Assembly (NCBI RefSeq): GCF_029626155.1 | Contig: NZ_JARUBL010000001.1 | Location: forward strand, 5,666,001-5,730,000 | Origin: Solwaraspora sp. WMMD1047 | GTDB taxonomy: Bacteria > Actinomycetota > Actinomycetes > Mycobacteriales > Micromonosporaceae | Length of the DNA stretch: 64,000 nt | Direction of reading: 5' to 3' | In this document: positions 26,065 to 33,739 of the stretch, in pieces | Numbering within the stretch: position 1 is the first letter of the stretch | How the letters are laid out: each line of letters begins with the position of its first letter | Notes under the pieces: model-generated | What the model was told of the DNA's origin: nothing | Databases searched by the model: none | The model's input: only the letters and a program-made list of their open reading frames with translations | Translations under genes and position numbers: made by a program

Positions 26065-26544
26065 CTAGGCCGTACGCCGCCGCACCGGCCGGTCGCACCG
26101 CGCCGGGGTGGCCAGCGGGCCGTCCACGAGGCCGGTCAACACGTCGAGGAAGACCGTCCGGTCCCGGTCGGAGAGGGCGGCGAACACGTCGTCCTGGATC
26201 CGGGCCGCGATGGCGCGGGCCCGCGCGAGGACGTCTTCGCCCTCGGCGGTGACCGTGATGATCCTGGCCCGACGGTCGGCACTGGACAACCGCCGCTCGA
26301 CCAGACCGGCCCGCTCCAGTTCGTCGACGGTGACCACCATCGTCGTCTTGTCGATGCCGCAGAGATCGCCGAGCCGCTTCTGCGTCAGTGCGCCGGCGAC
26401 GGCCTTGACCAGTACGCAGTAGGCCCGCGGCGAAATGCCCAGTTCGGCCAGTCTTGCGGCGTGTTCGGTGGTGACCACGTGGCTTGCCCAGGACAGCAGG
26501 AACATCAGGTCGGGGCTGCTCCCCGTCGCCGCCGGGGTGGTCAT
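26065..26544 (-). CDS. MarR family transcriptional regulator
   Basis: Winged-helix dimeric regulator of 159 aa. It has GISPRAYCVLVKAVAGALTQKRLGDLCGIDKTTMVVTVDELERAGLVERR and the wing SSADRRARIITVTAEG. MarR proteins respond to phenolic or oxidant ligands and usually regulate a neighbour. Here the divergent gene is the helical-repeat protein at 26899, and comEA lies downstream. The ATG at 26544 is preceded by TATGCT and six bases, a leaderless arrangement. Pfam-level call is safe; target is unknown. Confidence 0.9.
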   Translation of the reverse strand: MTTPAATGSSPDLMFLLSWASHVVTTEHAARLAELGISPRAYCVLVKAVAGALTQKRLGDLCGIDKTTMVVTVDELERAGLVERRLSSADRRARIITVTAEGEDVLARARAIAARIQDDVFAALSDRDRTVFLDVLTGLVDGPLATPARCDRPVRRRTA

Positions 26545-26898
26545 GCCGCGAGCATAACAAGATGATCTGCCGCCGGACCGTCCTCAACGGAGCAGGTCAA
26601 CCCGCCGATCTCGGCACATCGGCCAGGGCCTTCGACCATTCGGTGCAGTTGGCCGGCTTTGCGCCCCGCGACTCGGCCCGATAGTCGCGCAGTCGGACAA
26701 CTCCGTACGGTGACAGCCGCCCTAGTTGCCCATTGCCGGGCACGCCACCCACCCTGACTCTAAGTAGACGTAGCCTGACCCTAGGTAGAACCACCGTCGC
26801 ATCGCGATCGGGGACCGACAAGTGGAGCTTGCTCGGGAGGACGTCTTGCAGACTTTTGGCAGCCAGCGCAGCGCCGGATCGCCGCCGGGTGGGACACC
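26545..26898. other. Divergent intergenic region with 16-bp direct repeats
   Basis: 354 bp between the MarR gene (-) and the helical-repeat protein (+). On the left is the leaderless MarR promoter (TATGCT, 26551-26556 on the minus strand). Two similar direct repeats, CCTGACTCTAAGTAGA (26753-26768) and CCTGACCCTAGGTAGA (26774-26789), are spaced 21 bp apart, two helical turns, and lie about 110 bp before the ATG at 26899. They are candidates for regulator binding. No small gene is evident. Confidence 0.5.
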
Positions 26899-27987
26899 AT
26901 GAGGCCCGGCGACGAACCGGGGGTGCGGTCACCGATCCCGGGCCAGGGGCGGTTCCAGCCGGCCCTCGGCGGCAACCCGACCCGGGCCGACCGCCCGACC
27001 TGGACCGACCGCCCGAACCGAGCCGAGAACGATCCCCCCGACGATGCGACGGCCTGGTACACCGCCGGCTGGGAGCGGTTGGCCCGCCGGGCCTACCCGG
27101 ACGCGGTCCGGTGCTTCCGGGAGTACCTGTCCCGGGCCCAGGTGTCGGCCGGACCGGCCGGCCAGGCCGATCTGCGTCGCCGCGCCGAGGTGCACGGCGC
27201 CACCGCCGTCGCACTGCTGGCCGCCGCGCCGGCCAACCCCCAGGTGGCCGCCGTCACCGACCACCTGCTGGCCGCCCGCACGACCGTACTGGGCCCGGTG
27301 CTCGCCGCCGTGGTGCGGCAGGACCACTACCACGCCGCCCGGGTGGAGCCGCCCGCCGCGCTCTCGGTGATCGCCGACCGGGCCGACTTCGACCGGCTCA
27401 CCCGCGACGATCTCACCCTGCTCACCGAGCATCTCGCCCCGACCGACACCGACGCCTGGCGGCTGCTCCGGCACCGGGCGAGGCAGGTCGGCGTACCCCT
27501 GCGGGATTTCCGACCGGCCGCCGCGCCGCTGATCGATCAACCGGCCACCCGGCCGACCGGGCCAGCCGGTTCGGGCGCGCCGTCGGCCGGACCGAGCACC
27601 GCGCCGGGCCGGGCGCCGGAGGCGGACGGCGGGTCCGACGGACCCACCCCGCCCCGGGTACGCCGGCAGTCCGGCACCGACACCGGCGCCACCCGTACCC
27701 TGCTCGCCGGCGGATTCGGCCTGTTGCTGCTGGCCGTGCTGAGTTTCGCCGCGGTCGGTGACCCGGCGCTCGCCTCCTGCCTGGCGGTGCTCTCCTTCGC
27801 CGCCGGCTGCGGCCTGCTAACCAGCGGACTACGCGCCGCCAGCCGCCGGACCACAGGCGGCCGGCGGGACCGGGACGGCCGGCGGGATGCCGGCGGCGCC
27901 GGCCGCTGGATCAGGGGCGGCGGTGTACGACGACGCAGGCCAGACCCGGACCGACATGCGCCGCCACCACCGCGCCGGCCTCGGTGA
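26899..27987 (+). CDS. Hypothetical protein with TPR-like N-terminus and two C-terminal membrane helices
   Basis: 362 aa. Residues ~50-170 form a helical, TPR-like region (TAWYTAGWERLARRAYPDAVRCFREYLSRA). Then comes a Pro/Gly-rich linker, two hydrophobic helices near the end (RTLLAGGFGLLLLAVLSFAAVG and ALASCLAVLSFAAGCGLL) and an Arg-rich tail. The tail overlaps the convergent degV gene by 77 bp, so the true 3' end is secure only if degV is right, and both frames look coding there. I do not recognise a function. Confidence 0.7.
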   Translation: MRPGDEPGVRSPIPGQGRFQPALGGNPTRADRPTWTDRPNRAENDPPDDATAWYTAGWERLARRAYPDAVRCFREYLSRAQVSAGPAGQADLRRRAEVHGATAVALLAAAPANPQVAAVTDHLLAARTTVLGPVLAAVVRQDHYHAARVEPPAALSVIADRADFDRLTRDDLTLLTEHLAPTDTDAWRLLRHRARQVGVPLRDFRPAAAPLIDQPATRPTGPAGSGAPSAGPSTAPGRAPEADGGSDGPTPPRVRRQSGTDTGATRTLLAGGFGLLLLAVLSFAAVGDPALASCLAVLSFAAGCGLLTSGLRAASRRTTGGRRDRDGRRDAGGAGRWIRGGGVRRRRPDPDRHAPPPPRRPR

Positions 27988-28759
27988 GATAGCGGTCGCG
28001 TAGCCGGTCGCCGAGCCGCTGCCGCAGCACGTCGCCCAGGTCGGTGGCCCGCTGCGGCGCCCCGAGATGGTGCACCGCCACGTCCACCGCGCCGTCCCCG
28101 GCCGCCTCGACGGCCAGGTCGACCAGCCGGGCCAGCGCCCGCCCGGCGGTGCGCACCTTGTCCCGGACGGCGATGGTGCCGTCGACGACGTGCAGGATCG
28201 GCTTGACCGACAGGGCGGTGCCGAGGAACGCCTCGGCCGCCGTGATCCGGCCGCCCCGGCGTAGGAACTCCAGCGTGTCGACGTAGAAGAAGGTGTGGGT
28301 GCGCGCGATCGTGTCGAGCGCTGCCTGGCGTACCCCGTCCAGGTCCTCGCCGCGGGCGGCGGCCGCGCCGGCCGCGAGCGCCGGGAACCCCAGGCCCATG
28401 CCGGTCGACCGGGCGTCGACGACGCTGACCCGGTCGCCGAACTCGGTGGCGGCCAGCGCCGCGGCCTCGTGGGTGCCGGAGAGCCGGGCCGACAGGTGCA
28501 CCGACAGCACCGCGTCGGCGCCGGCGTCGAACAACCGGCGGTACGCCTCGGCGAACTGTTCGGGGGCGGGCCGGGAGGTGCTCACCGCGACCCGCCGGGC
28601 GGTCAGCGCCGCGGCCACGTCGGCCGGTGACACCTCGACCCCTTCGAGCCCTTCCACCCCGTTGCGGACCACCACCAGTGGCACGACGGTCAGCGCGTGT
28701 CGGCCGGCCAGTTCGGCCGGCAGGTAGGCGGTGGAGTCGGTGACGACCGCGACGGGCAT
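27911..28759 (-). CDS. DegV family fatty-acid-binding protein
   Basis: Two-domain DegV/FakB-like protein (282 aa) that binds a fatty acid; in Firmicutes it presents the lipid to the kinase FakA. It shows AVVTDSTAYLP at the N-terminus, the ligand-contacting SLS-type motif (STSRPAPEQFAEAYRRL and LSVHLSARLSGTHEAA) and GRITAAEAFLGTALSVKPIL. ATG at 28759 is chosen because TACCGT plus six bases precedes it; ATG 28780 adds seven residues. It matches Rv2417c in position. No fakA-like gene is in the window. Confidence 0.9.
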   Translation of the reverse strand: MPVAVVTDSTAYLPAELAGRHALTVVPLVVVRNGVEGLEGVEVSPADVAAALTARRVAVSTSRPAPEQFAEAYRRLFDAGADAVLSVHLSARLSGTHEAAALAATEFGDRVSVVDARSTGMGLGFPALAAGAAAARGEDLDGVRQAALDTIARTHTFFYVDTLEFLRRGGRITAAEAFLGTALSVKPILHVVDGTIAVRDKVRTAGRALARLVDLAVEAAGDGAVDVAVHHLGAPQRATDLGDVLRQRLGDRLRDRYLTEAGAVVAAHVGPGLACVVVHRRP

Positions 28760-28808
28760 GCCGGCACGGTAGCCGATCATCGCGGGTCCGGCCCGTCGAC
28801 GGAGAAGA

Positions 28809-29435
28809 TCAGAAGGCGGGGGTGAGTTCCTGGCTGATCAGGCCGGCGTTGTGCGCGGTCAGGTGCCAGCCGCGGATCTCGTCGTGCCGCAGCTCGGTCC
28901 AGTGGCAGTTCTGCAGGGCGCGGACCTTCGCCATCACCTCGGGACCCCAGCCGAGCAGGTGGCCGAAGCCCTGCCGGGCGCCGCCGCCGTGGGTGGCCAC
29001 CACGACGGTTCCGCCGGGCACCGCATCGGCCGCGTCCTGCAGCGCGGCGGCGACCCGTTTGCCGAGGTCGTCGAGGCTCTCAATCTCGCAACCCGGGTCC
29101 TGGTCACCGGAGCGCCAGCGGGCGTGCTCGGTCGGGAACCGCTCGGCCGCCTCGACCATGGTCAGGCCCTGCCAGTGGCCGTAGTACCGCTCCCGCAGCC
29201 GGGGGTCGGTGCGGATCGGCAGCCCGGTGAGGGCGGCCAGGGCCCGCGCGGTGTCGGCGGCGCGTTGCAGGTCGCTGGCGAAGAGCGCGTCGGGTCGCAG
29301 GGTGGTGAGCAGTTCGGCCGCCCGGCCGGCCTGCTGGCGGCCGAGGTCGTTGAGGGGTACGTCGAGCTGGCCCTGCACCCGGTTGGCGGCGTTCCAGTCG
29401 GTGTTGCCGTGCCGCCAGACGATCAGCCGGGTCAT
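28809..29435 (-). CDS. gpgP: Histidine phosphatase, probable glucosyl-3-phosphoglycerate phosphatase
   Basis: Histidine-phosphatase superfamily member of 208 aa with the phosphohistidine motif LIVWRHGNTDWNAANR, ERYYGHWQG and the second His in VVATHGGGARQ. In M. tuberculosis the gene at the same place (Rv2419c, after rsfS) is GpgP, which dephosphorylates glucosyl-3-phosphoglycerate in methylglucose-lipopolysaccharide synthesis. Assignment here rests on synteny and motif. The ATG overlaps the rsfS stop by 4 bp. The octanoyltransferase gene octT that lies between gpgP and degV in mycobacteria is absent. Confidence 0.8.
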   Translation of the reverse strand: MTRLIVWRHGNTDWNAANRVQGQLDVPLNDLGRQQAGRAAELLTTLRPDALFASDLQRAADTARALAALTGLPIRTDPRLRERYYGHWQGLTMVEAAERFPTEHARWRSGDQDPGCEIESLDDLGKRVAAALQDAADAVPGGTVVVATHGGGARQGFGHLLGWGPEVMAKVRALQNCHWTELRHDEIRGWHLTAHNAGLISQELTPAF

Positions 29436-29830
29436 TCGGCGGTGCCCGCCTCCGCCTGGACCAGGTCGCGGTCCACGAACGGGATGGTGGGGCAGTCCTT
29501 CCAGAGTCGGTCGAGCGAGTAGAACTCGCGCTCCTCGCTGTGCTGCACGTGGATCACGATGTCGACGTAGTCGAGCAGCACCCAGCGGCCGGCGCGTTCG
29601 CCCTCACGGCGGACCGGCTTGGCCTTCTCCGGGAGGTCGACCAGCTTCTCCTCGATCGCGTCGACGATGGCGAGCACCTGCCGCTCGTTCGGCGCGGAGG
29701 CGAGCAGGAAGACGTCGGTGATGGCCAGCTGGTCCGACACGTCGAGGATGACGATGTCCTGCGCCTTCTTGTCGGCGGCGGCCTGGGCGGCCGTGAGAGC
29801 CAGTTCGAGTGCGCGTTCGGAAGCTGTCAC
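29432..29830 (-). CDS. rsfS: Ribosomal silencing factor RsfS
   Basis: Binds ribosomal protein L14 and blocks subunit joining in stationary phase or starvation. 132 aa, DUF143/RsfS fold: DIVILDVSDQLAITDVFLLASAPNERQV, GRWVLLDYVDIVIHV and EREFYSLDRLWKD are characteristic. GTG start with AAGGAG four bases upstream. It lies between nadD and gpgP, a widely conserved bacterial arrangement. Confidence 0.95.
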   Translation of the reverse strand: MTASERALELALTAAQAAADKKAQDIVILDVSDQLAITDVFLLASAPNERQVLAIVDAIEEKLVDLPEKAKPVRREGERAGRWVLLDYVDIVIHVQHSEEREFYSLDRLWKDCPTIPFVDRDLVQAEAGTAE

Positions 29831-29931
29831 CTTGCTCCTTACGATGATCCGTCGGACGCGTACAAGCGTCTCACACCTGGCGACGGAACGACCCGGCAGT
29901 TTGCTGCCGTTAGCGGATCAACGTGACGAAA

Positions 29932-30528
29932 CTACTCGCGGTAGAGGCCGCGTTTCGCGATGTACTGCACCACACCGTCGGGGACCAGGTACCAGACCGG
30001 TACGCCCTTGGCGACCCGGGCCCGGCAGTCGGTGGAGGAGATCGCCATCGCCGGCACCTCGACCAGGCTGACGGTGTCGGCGGGCAGGTGGGCGTCGGTC
30101 AGTTCGAAACCGGGCCGGGTGACGCCGATGAAGTGGGCCAGCTCGAACATCTGGTCCAGGTCTTTCCAGGAAAGGATCTTGTCCAGCGCGTCGGCGCCGG
30201 TGATGAAGAAGAGCTGGACCTTCGGGCCGTACTCGGCGTGCAGGTCGCGCAGGGTGTCGACGGTGTAGGTGGGGCCGCCGCGCTCGATGTCGGCCCGGCT
30301 GACCTGGAATCTCGGGTTGGAGGCGGTGGCGATGACGGTCATCAGGTAGCGGTCCTCGGCCGAGCTGACCGGTTCGTCCGCCTTCTGCCAGGGTTGCCCG
30401 GTCGGGACGAACACCACCTCGTCCAGGCCGAACCGGTCCGCCACCTCGCTCGCCGCCACCAGGTGCCCGTGGTGGATCGGGTCGAAGGTGCCCCCCATGA
30501 TCCCGACTCGCCGGATTTCGCCGTCCAC
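29932..30528 (-). CDS. nadD: Nicotinate-nucleotide adenylyltransferase
   Basis: Transfers AMP from ATP to nicotinate mononucleotide in NAD synthesis. 198 aa with the nucleotidyltransferase motif [18 protein letters not shown] and the C-terminal [13 protein letters not shown]. The GTG at 30528 is preceded by TACGAT and six bases, so the gene appears leaderless, first in the nadD-rsfS-gpgP unit. The frame is open upstream, but the extension has no family similarity. Confidence 0.94.
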   Translation of the reverse strand: MDGEIRRVGIMGGTFDPIHHGHLVAASEVADRFGLDEVVFVPTGQPWQKADEPVSSAEDRYLMTVIATASNPRFQVSRADIERGGPTYTVDTLRDLHAEYGPKVQLFFITGADALDKILSWKDLDQMFELAHFIGVTRPGFELTDAHLPADTVSLVEVPAMAISSTDCRARVAKGVPVWYLVPDGVVQYIAKRGLYRE

Positions 30529-30611
30529 GCCTTGATCGTAGGACCAGCCGGCCCGTCCGCCGCTGGAGCATGACGTAGATCGCAGTTCGGACGCCGCTGA
30601 CAAACACCCCG

Positions 30612-33131
30612 TTACGGCACAGGGCCGGCACCGGCGCGGGCCGCCAACGCGCGGCGCAGGTCGTCGTCGGCGTCGGCCACCACTCGGCGCAGTCCCGGCG
30701 CGAGGTCGTCGCGGGCCAGCAGGGCCGCGGCCAACTCCCGGGTCTCGTCCGCCACGGCGTAGCGGGGAAACGCCAGCCGAGCGACCTCGTCGGCCACCCA
30801 CGGGGTACGCCGACCAGCCATCGCCGGCATCTGGGCGAAGTACCACTCCACGTAGGACTCGGTCAGCTCCGCCTGCTCGGGCTGCCAGAACCCGGCGGCG
30901 GTGGCGGCCAGCAGCCGGTTGGAGAACTCCTCGTCGCGGACGATGATCTCCCAGGCCCGCGCCTTCGCGGCCGGGTCGGGCAGCGCCGCCCGGCAGGTGG
31001 CGGCCTGCTCGGCGCCCTTGGCGCTGCGGTCGACGGCCTCCTCGGTGGCGATCTGCTTGGGGCCGGCCACGCCGAGCACGCAGAGCCGGCGCAGCAGCGT
31101 CCAGCGCAGGTCGGCGTCGAGGACGATCCCGTCGGGCAGGTCCTCGCCGGCCAACAGCCCGGCCAACCGGGCGGTGTCGGCGGTGGCGCCGATCAGCCCG
31201 CGCAGCGCCGCCAGCCGGACGCCCGGCACGGAGGTGAGCAGCCGGTCGCAGGCCTGCGCCACGTGTCCCAGCGCGGCCAGCCGGGCCTTCGGGTCGAGGT
31301 AGCGGTCGATCAGCGAGCGGGACAGCCCGAGCACGTCCTCGACCACCACCACCTCGGTCTCCACCGGCAGGGCGGTGAGGATCAACGCGACCAGGTCGGC
31401 GACCGGCCGTTCGGCGTCGGTGACCGCGTCCAGGGTCTCCCCCCAGAGCACCGCCCGGGCCAGCGGATCAGCGAGGCCGGGCAGCACCGCCGGGACGGCG
31501 CCGGCCGAGACCGGGTCCAGCCGCACCTTCGCGTACGCCAGGTCGCCGTCGTTGGGCAGCAGCAGCCGGGCGGCCGGCTGGCCGGCCAGTTCGGTGAGCA
31601 CGGTCCGGCCGTCGGGCGCGGTCGGGTCGAGGTCCACCTCCAGCCGGTCCCGCAGCTTGGTGACCGGCCCGTCGGTGTCGTAGAGCCCGACGCCGAGGCG
31701 GTGCGGCCGCAGCACGGGGTGTTGCGGCGGCGCGGTCTGCACGATCGCCACCTCGGCGTACCGGTTGTCGTCGGTCAGGGCGGTCTCGACCCGCAGCGTG
31801 TTGACCTGGGCGCGGCGCAGCCAGCCGTCGGCCCAGCTCGACAGGTCCCGCCCGCTGGCCGCCGAGAGCGCGCCGAGCAGGTCGGCGAGGGTGGCGTTGC
31901 CGAACCGGTGGGCGGCGAAGTGCGCCCGCAGCCCGGCCAGGAAGGCTTCGTCGCCGAGCCAGGCGACGAGTTGGCGCAGCACGGAGGCGCCCTTGGCGTA
32001 CGAGATGCCGTCGAAGTTGAGCAGCGCCAGCGCGGAGTCGATCACCTCGTCGGGGGCGACCGGGTGGGTGGAGGGGCGCTGGTCGGCGGCGTACCCCCAG
32101 GCCTTGCGCCGCATCGCGAAGGCGGTCCAGGTGCCGTCGAAGCGGGTCGCCTCGGCGGTCACCCGCACGCCCAGGTACTCGGCGAACGACTCGTTCAGCC
32201 ACAGGTCGTCCCACCAGCGCATGGTGACGAGGTCGCCGAACCACATGTGCGCCATCTCGTGGGCGATCGTGGTGGCCCGGGTCTCCCGCTCGCTGTCGGT
32301 GACCGCGGAGCGGTACACGTAGTCGTCCCGGATGGTCACCAGACCCGGGTTCTCCATCGCCCCGGCGTTGAACTCGGGGGCGAAGACCTGGTCGTACTTG
32401 CCGAACGGGTAGCGCACCTCGAAGAGTTCGTGGAACCGGTCCAGGCACTGCCGGGTGACGGTGAGGATCTCGTCGACGTCCCGGTCCAGGTGCTCGGCGA
32501 GCGACCGCCGGCAGTAGATGCCGAGCGGGATGCCGTCGTGCTCGGCGTGGCGGGAGTGGTAGGGGCCGGCGATCAGCGAGATGAAGTAGGTGGCCAGCGG
32601 CGCGGTCGGCGCGAACACCCAACGGCCGGGCGCCGGCCGGTCCGCGACGGTCCCGTTGCCGGCCACCGTCCACTCCGGCGGGGCGGTGACCGCCAGGGTG
32701 ACCGGCGCCTTCAGGTCGGGCTGGTCGAAGCAGGCGAAGATCCGCTGCCCGTCGTCCAGGAACGACATCGCGTAGAGGTAGGTCTGCGCGTCGGCCGGGT
32801 CGACGAACCGGTGCAGCCCCTCCCCGGTGTTCGAGTACGCCATCTCGGCCTCGACGACGAGGACGTTGTCGGCCGCCAGGTCGGTCAGCGGGAGCCGGTT
32901 GTCGACCAGCGTGGCCGGGTCCAGATCAGCGCCGTTGAGTCGTACCCCGAGCAGTTGCGCCGGCTTGACCTCGACGAACGTGGCGGCGCCCGGGGTGGCC
33001 GCCCGGAAGCGGACCGTCGTGGTCGACCGGAACCGCTCGTCCCCCACCGTCAGATCAAGATCGATCTCGTACGCCTCGACGGCGAGCAGCGCGGCGCGCT
33101 GCGCCGCCTCGATACGACTCAGACTCGACAT
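30612..33131 (-). CDS. pepN: Aminopeptidase N (M1 metallopeptidase)
   Basis: Cytosolic zinc aminopeptidase (839 aa) removing N-terminal residues from peptides. The exopeptidase motif GAMEN and the zinc motif [29 protein letters not shown] (HEXXH-x18-E) are intact, and a C-terminal ERAP1-like helical domain follows. No signal peptide. ATG at 33131, with CAGGAT six bases upstream, likely leaderless. Divergent from the DUF397 gene at 33181 with 49 bp between starts. Length agrees with actinobacterial PepN. Confidence 0.96.
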   Translation of the reverse strand: MSSLSRIEAAQRAALLAVEAYEIDLDLTVGDERFRSTTTVRFRAATPGAATFVEVKPAQLLGVRLNGADLDPATLVDNRLPLTDLAADNVLVVEAEMAYSNTGEGLHRFVDPADAQTYLYAMSFLDDGQRIFACFDQPDLKAPVTLAVTAPPEWTVAGNGTVADRPAPGRWVFAPTAPLATYFISLIAGPYHSRHAEHDGIPLGIYCRRSLAEHLDRDVDEILTVTRQCLDRFHELFEVRYPFGKYDQVFAPEFNAGAMENPGLVTIRDDYVYRSAVTDSERETRATTIAHEMAHMWFGDLVTMRWWDDLWLNESFAEYLGVRVTAEATRFDGTWTAFAMRRKAWGYAADQRPSTHPVAPDEVIDSALALLNFDGISYAKGASVLRQLVAWLGDEAFLAGLRAHFAAHRFGNATLADLLGALSAASGRDLSSWADGWLRRAQVNTLRVETALTDDNRYAEVAIVQTAPPQHPVLRPHRLGVGLYDTDGPVTKLRDRLEVDLDPTAPDGRTVLTELAGQPAARLLLPNDGDLAYAKVRLDPVSAGAVPAVLPGLADPLARAVLWGETLDAVTDAERPVADLVALILTALPVETEVVVVEDVLGLSRSLIDRYLDPKARLAALGHVAQACDRLLTSVPGVRLAALRGLIGATADTARLAGLLAGEDLPDGIVLDADLRWTLLRRLCVLGVAGPKQIATEEAVDRSAKGAEQAATCRAALPDPAAKARAWEIIVRDEEFSNRLLAATAAGFWQPEQAELTESYVEWYFAQMPAMAGRRTPWVADEVARLAFPRYAVADETRELAAALLARDDLAPGLRRVVADADDDLRRALAARAGAGPVP

Positions 33132-33168
33132 CAGCCCATCCTGCCCGATGATCGGCCCTGCCTGGCGT

Positions 33169-33174
33169 TAGCCT
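33169..33174 (+). promoter_or_regulatory. -10 element of leaderless promoter for DUF397 gene
   Basis: TAGCCT followed by six bases and ATG at 33181; no ribosome site is present. Confidence 0.5.
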
Positions 33175-33180
33175 TTGCAC

Positions 33181-33429
33181 ATGAGCGATGCCGCAGCAGA
33201 GGAACAGACCGTGGCGCACCACCCGAAGGGTGACTTCGACCTGTCCCGGGCCGTCTGGCAACGGGCCGAGGGAGACGACTCGGAGGGCGCGGTCGAGGTG
33301 GCCTTCGTCGACGACCTGATCGGCATGCGCAACTCCGCCGAGCCGGACGGCCCGATCCTCGTCTTCACCCAGGCCGAATGGGACGCCTTCGTCGGCGGCG
33401 CCCAGGACGGCGAGTTCGACCTCGACTGA
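33181..33429 (+). CDS. DUF397 domain protein
   Basis: Small protein of 82 aa ending with the family core VEVAFVDDLIGMRNSAEPDGPILVFTQAEWDAFVGG. DUF397 proteins are abundant in filamentous actinobacteria and normally neighbour XRE/DUF5753 regulators; several act as antagonists or toxin-antitoxin-like partners of them. This copy has no XRE gene beside it, and its N-terminus lacks the usual WRKSS motif (ends VWQRAEG). A terminator follows. A second, frameshifted DUF397 gene is at 37267. Confidence 0.88.
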   Translation: MSDAAAEEQTVAHHPKGDFDLSRAVWQRAEGDDSEGAVEVAFVDDLIGMRNSAEPDGPILVFTQAEWDAFVGGAQDGEFDLD

Positions 33430-33739
33430 TCAGATTATGCCGTGCCGGCGGCCCGGGGCTTCGGTCCCGGGCCGCTTCACCGTATTCACGTTTGCCCTTT
33501 ATTCTCGGCGAATCGCCGCCATTGCCAGCAGTGGGCCGGTAGCAGCGAGGTTCACGGCGATCTGAAGTGCGATCGGGTGAGTTGATCGTTCTCCCCGGGT
33601 TTGCCGGTGACGGGCGGTAGGACCGTACTCACGTCATGCTCACTCCCGGCACCCCGAGCATGTCTCACATCCAATCAACCTCTAGCCTGTCGAATCACTG
33701 TGGACCCTTGGTGCTGCGACCTGTTAGGGGCGGATAGGT
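33430..33739. other. Intergenic region before the secreted dehydrogenase
   Basis: 310 bp. It begins with a terminator hairpin (33448-33475), then lower-GC sequence (TTTGCCCTTTATTC around 33490) and no credible ORF. The last 100 bp must contain the promoter of the secreted protein at 33740; a TAGCCT near 33684 is a possible -10 element. Confidence 0.4.
33448..33475 (+). terminator. Terminator after the DUF397 gene
   Basis: GCGGCCCGGG/CCCGGGCCGC, 10-bp perfect stem with an 8-nt loop, followed by a pyrimidine-rich tail. Confidence 0.8.

Noticed and set aside
27911..27987. Overlap of the helical-repeat protein and degV as evidence against one of them
   Set aside because: Both are supported by upstream coding features, and a 77-bp convergent overlap is tolerable at this GC content; only the Arg-rich tail is affected.
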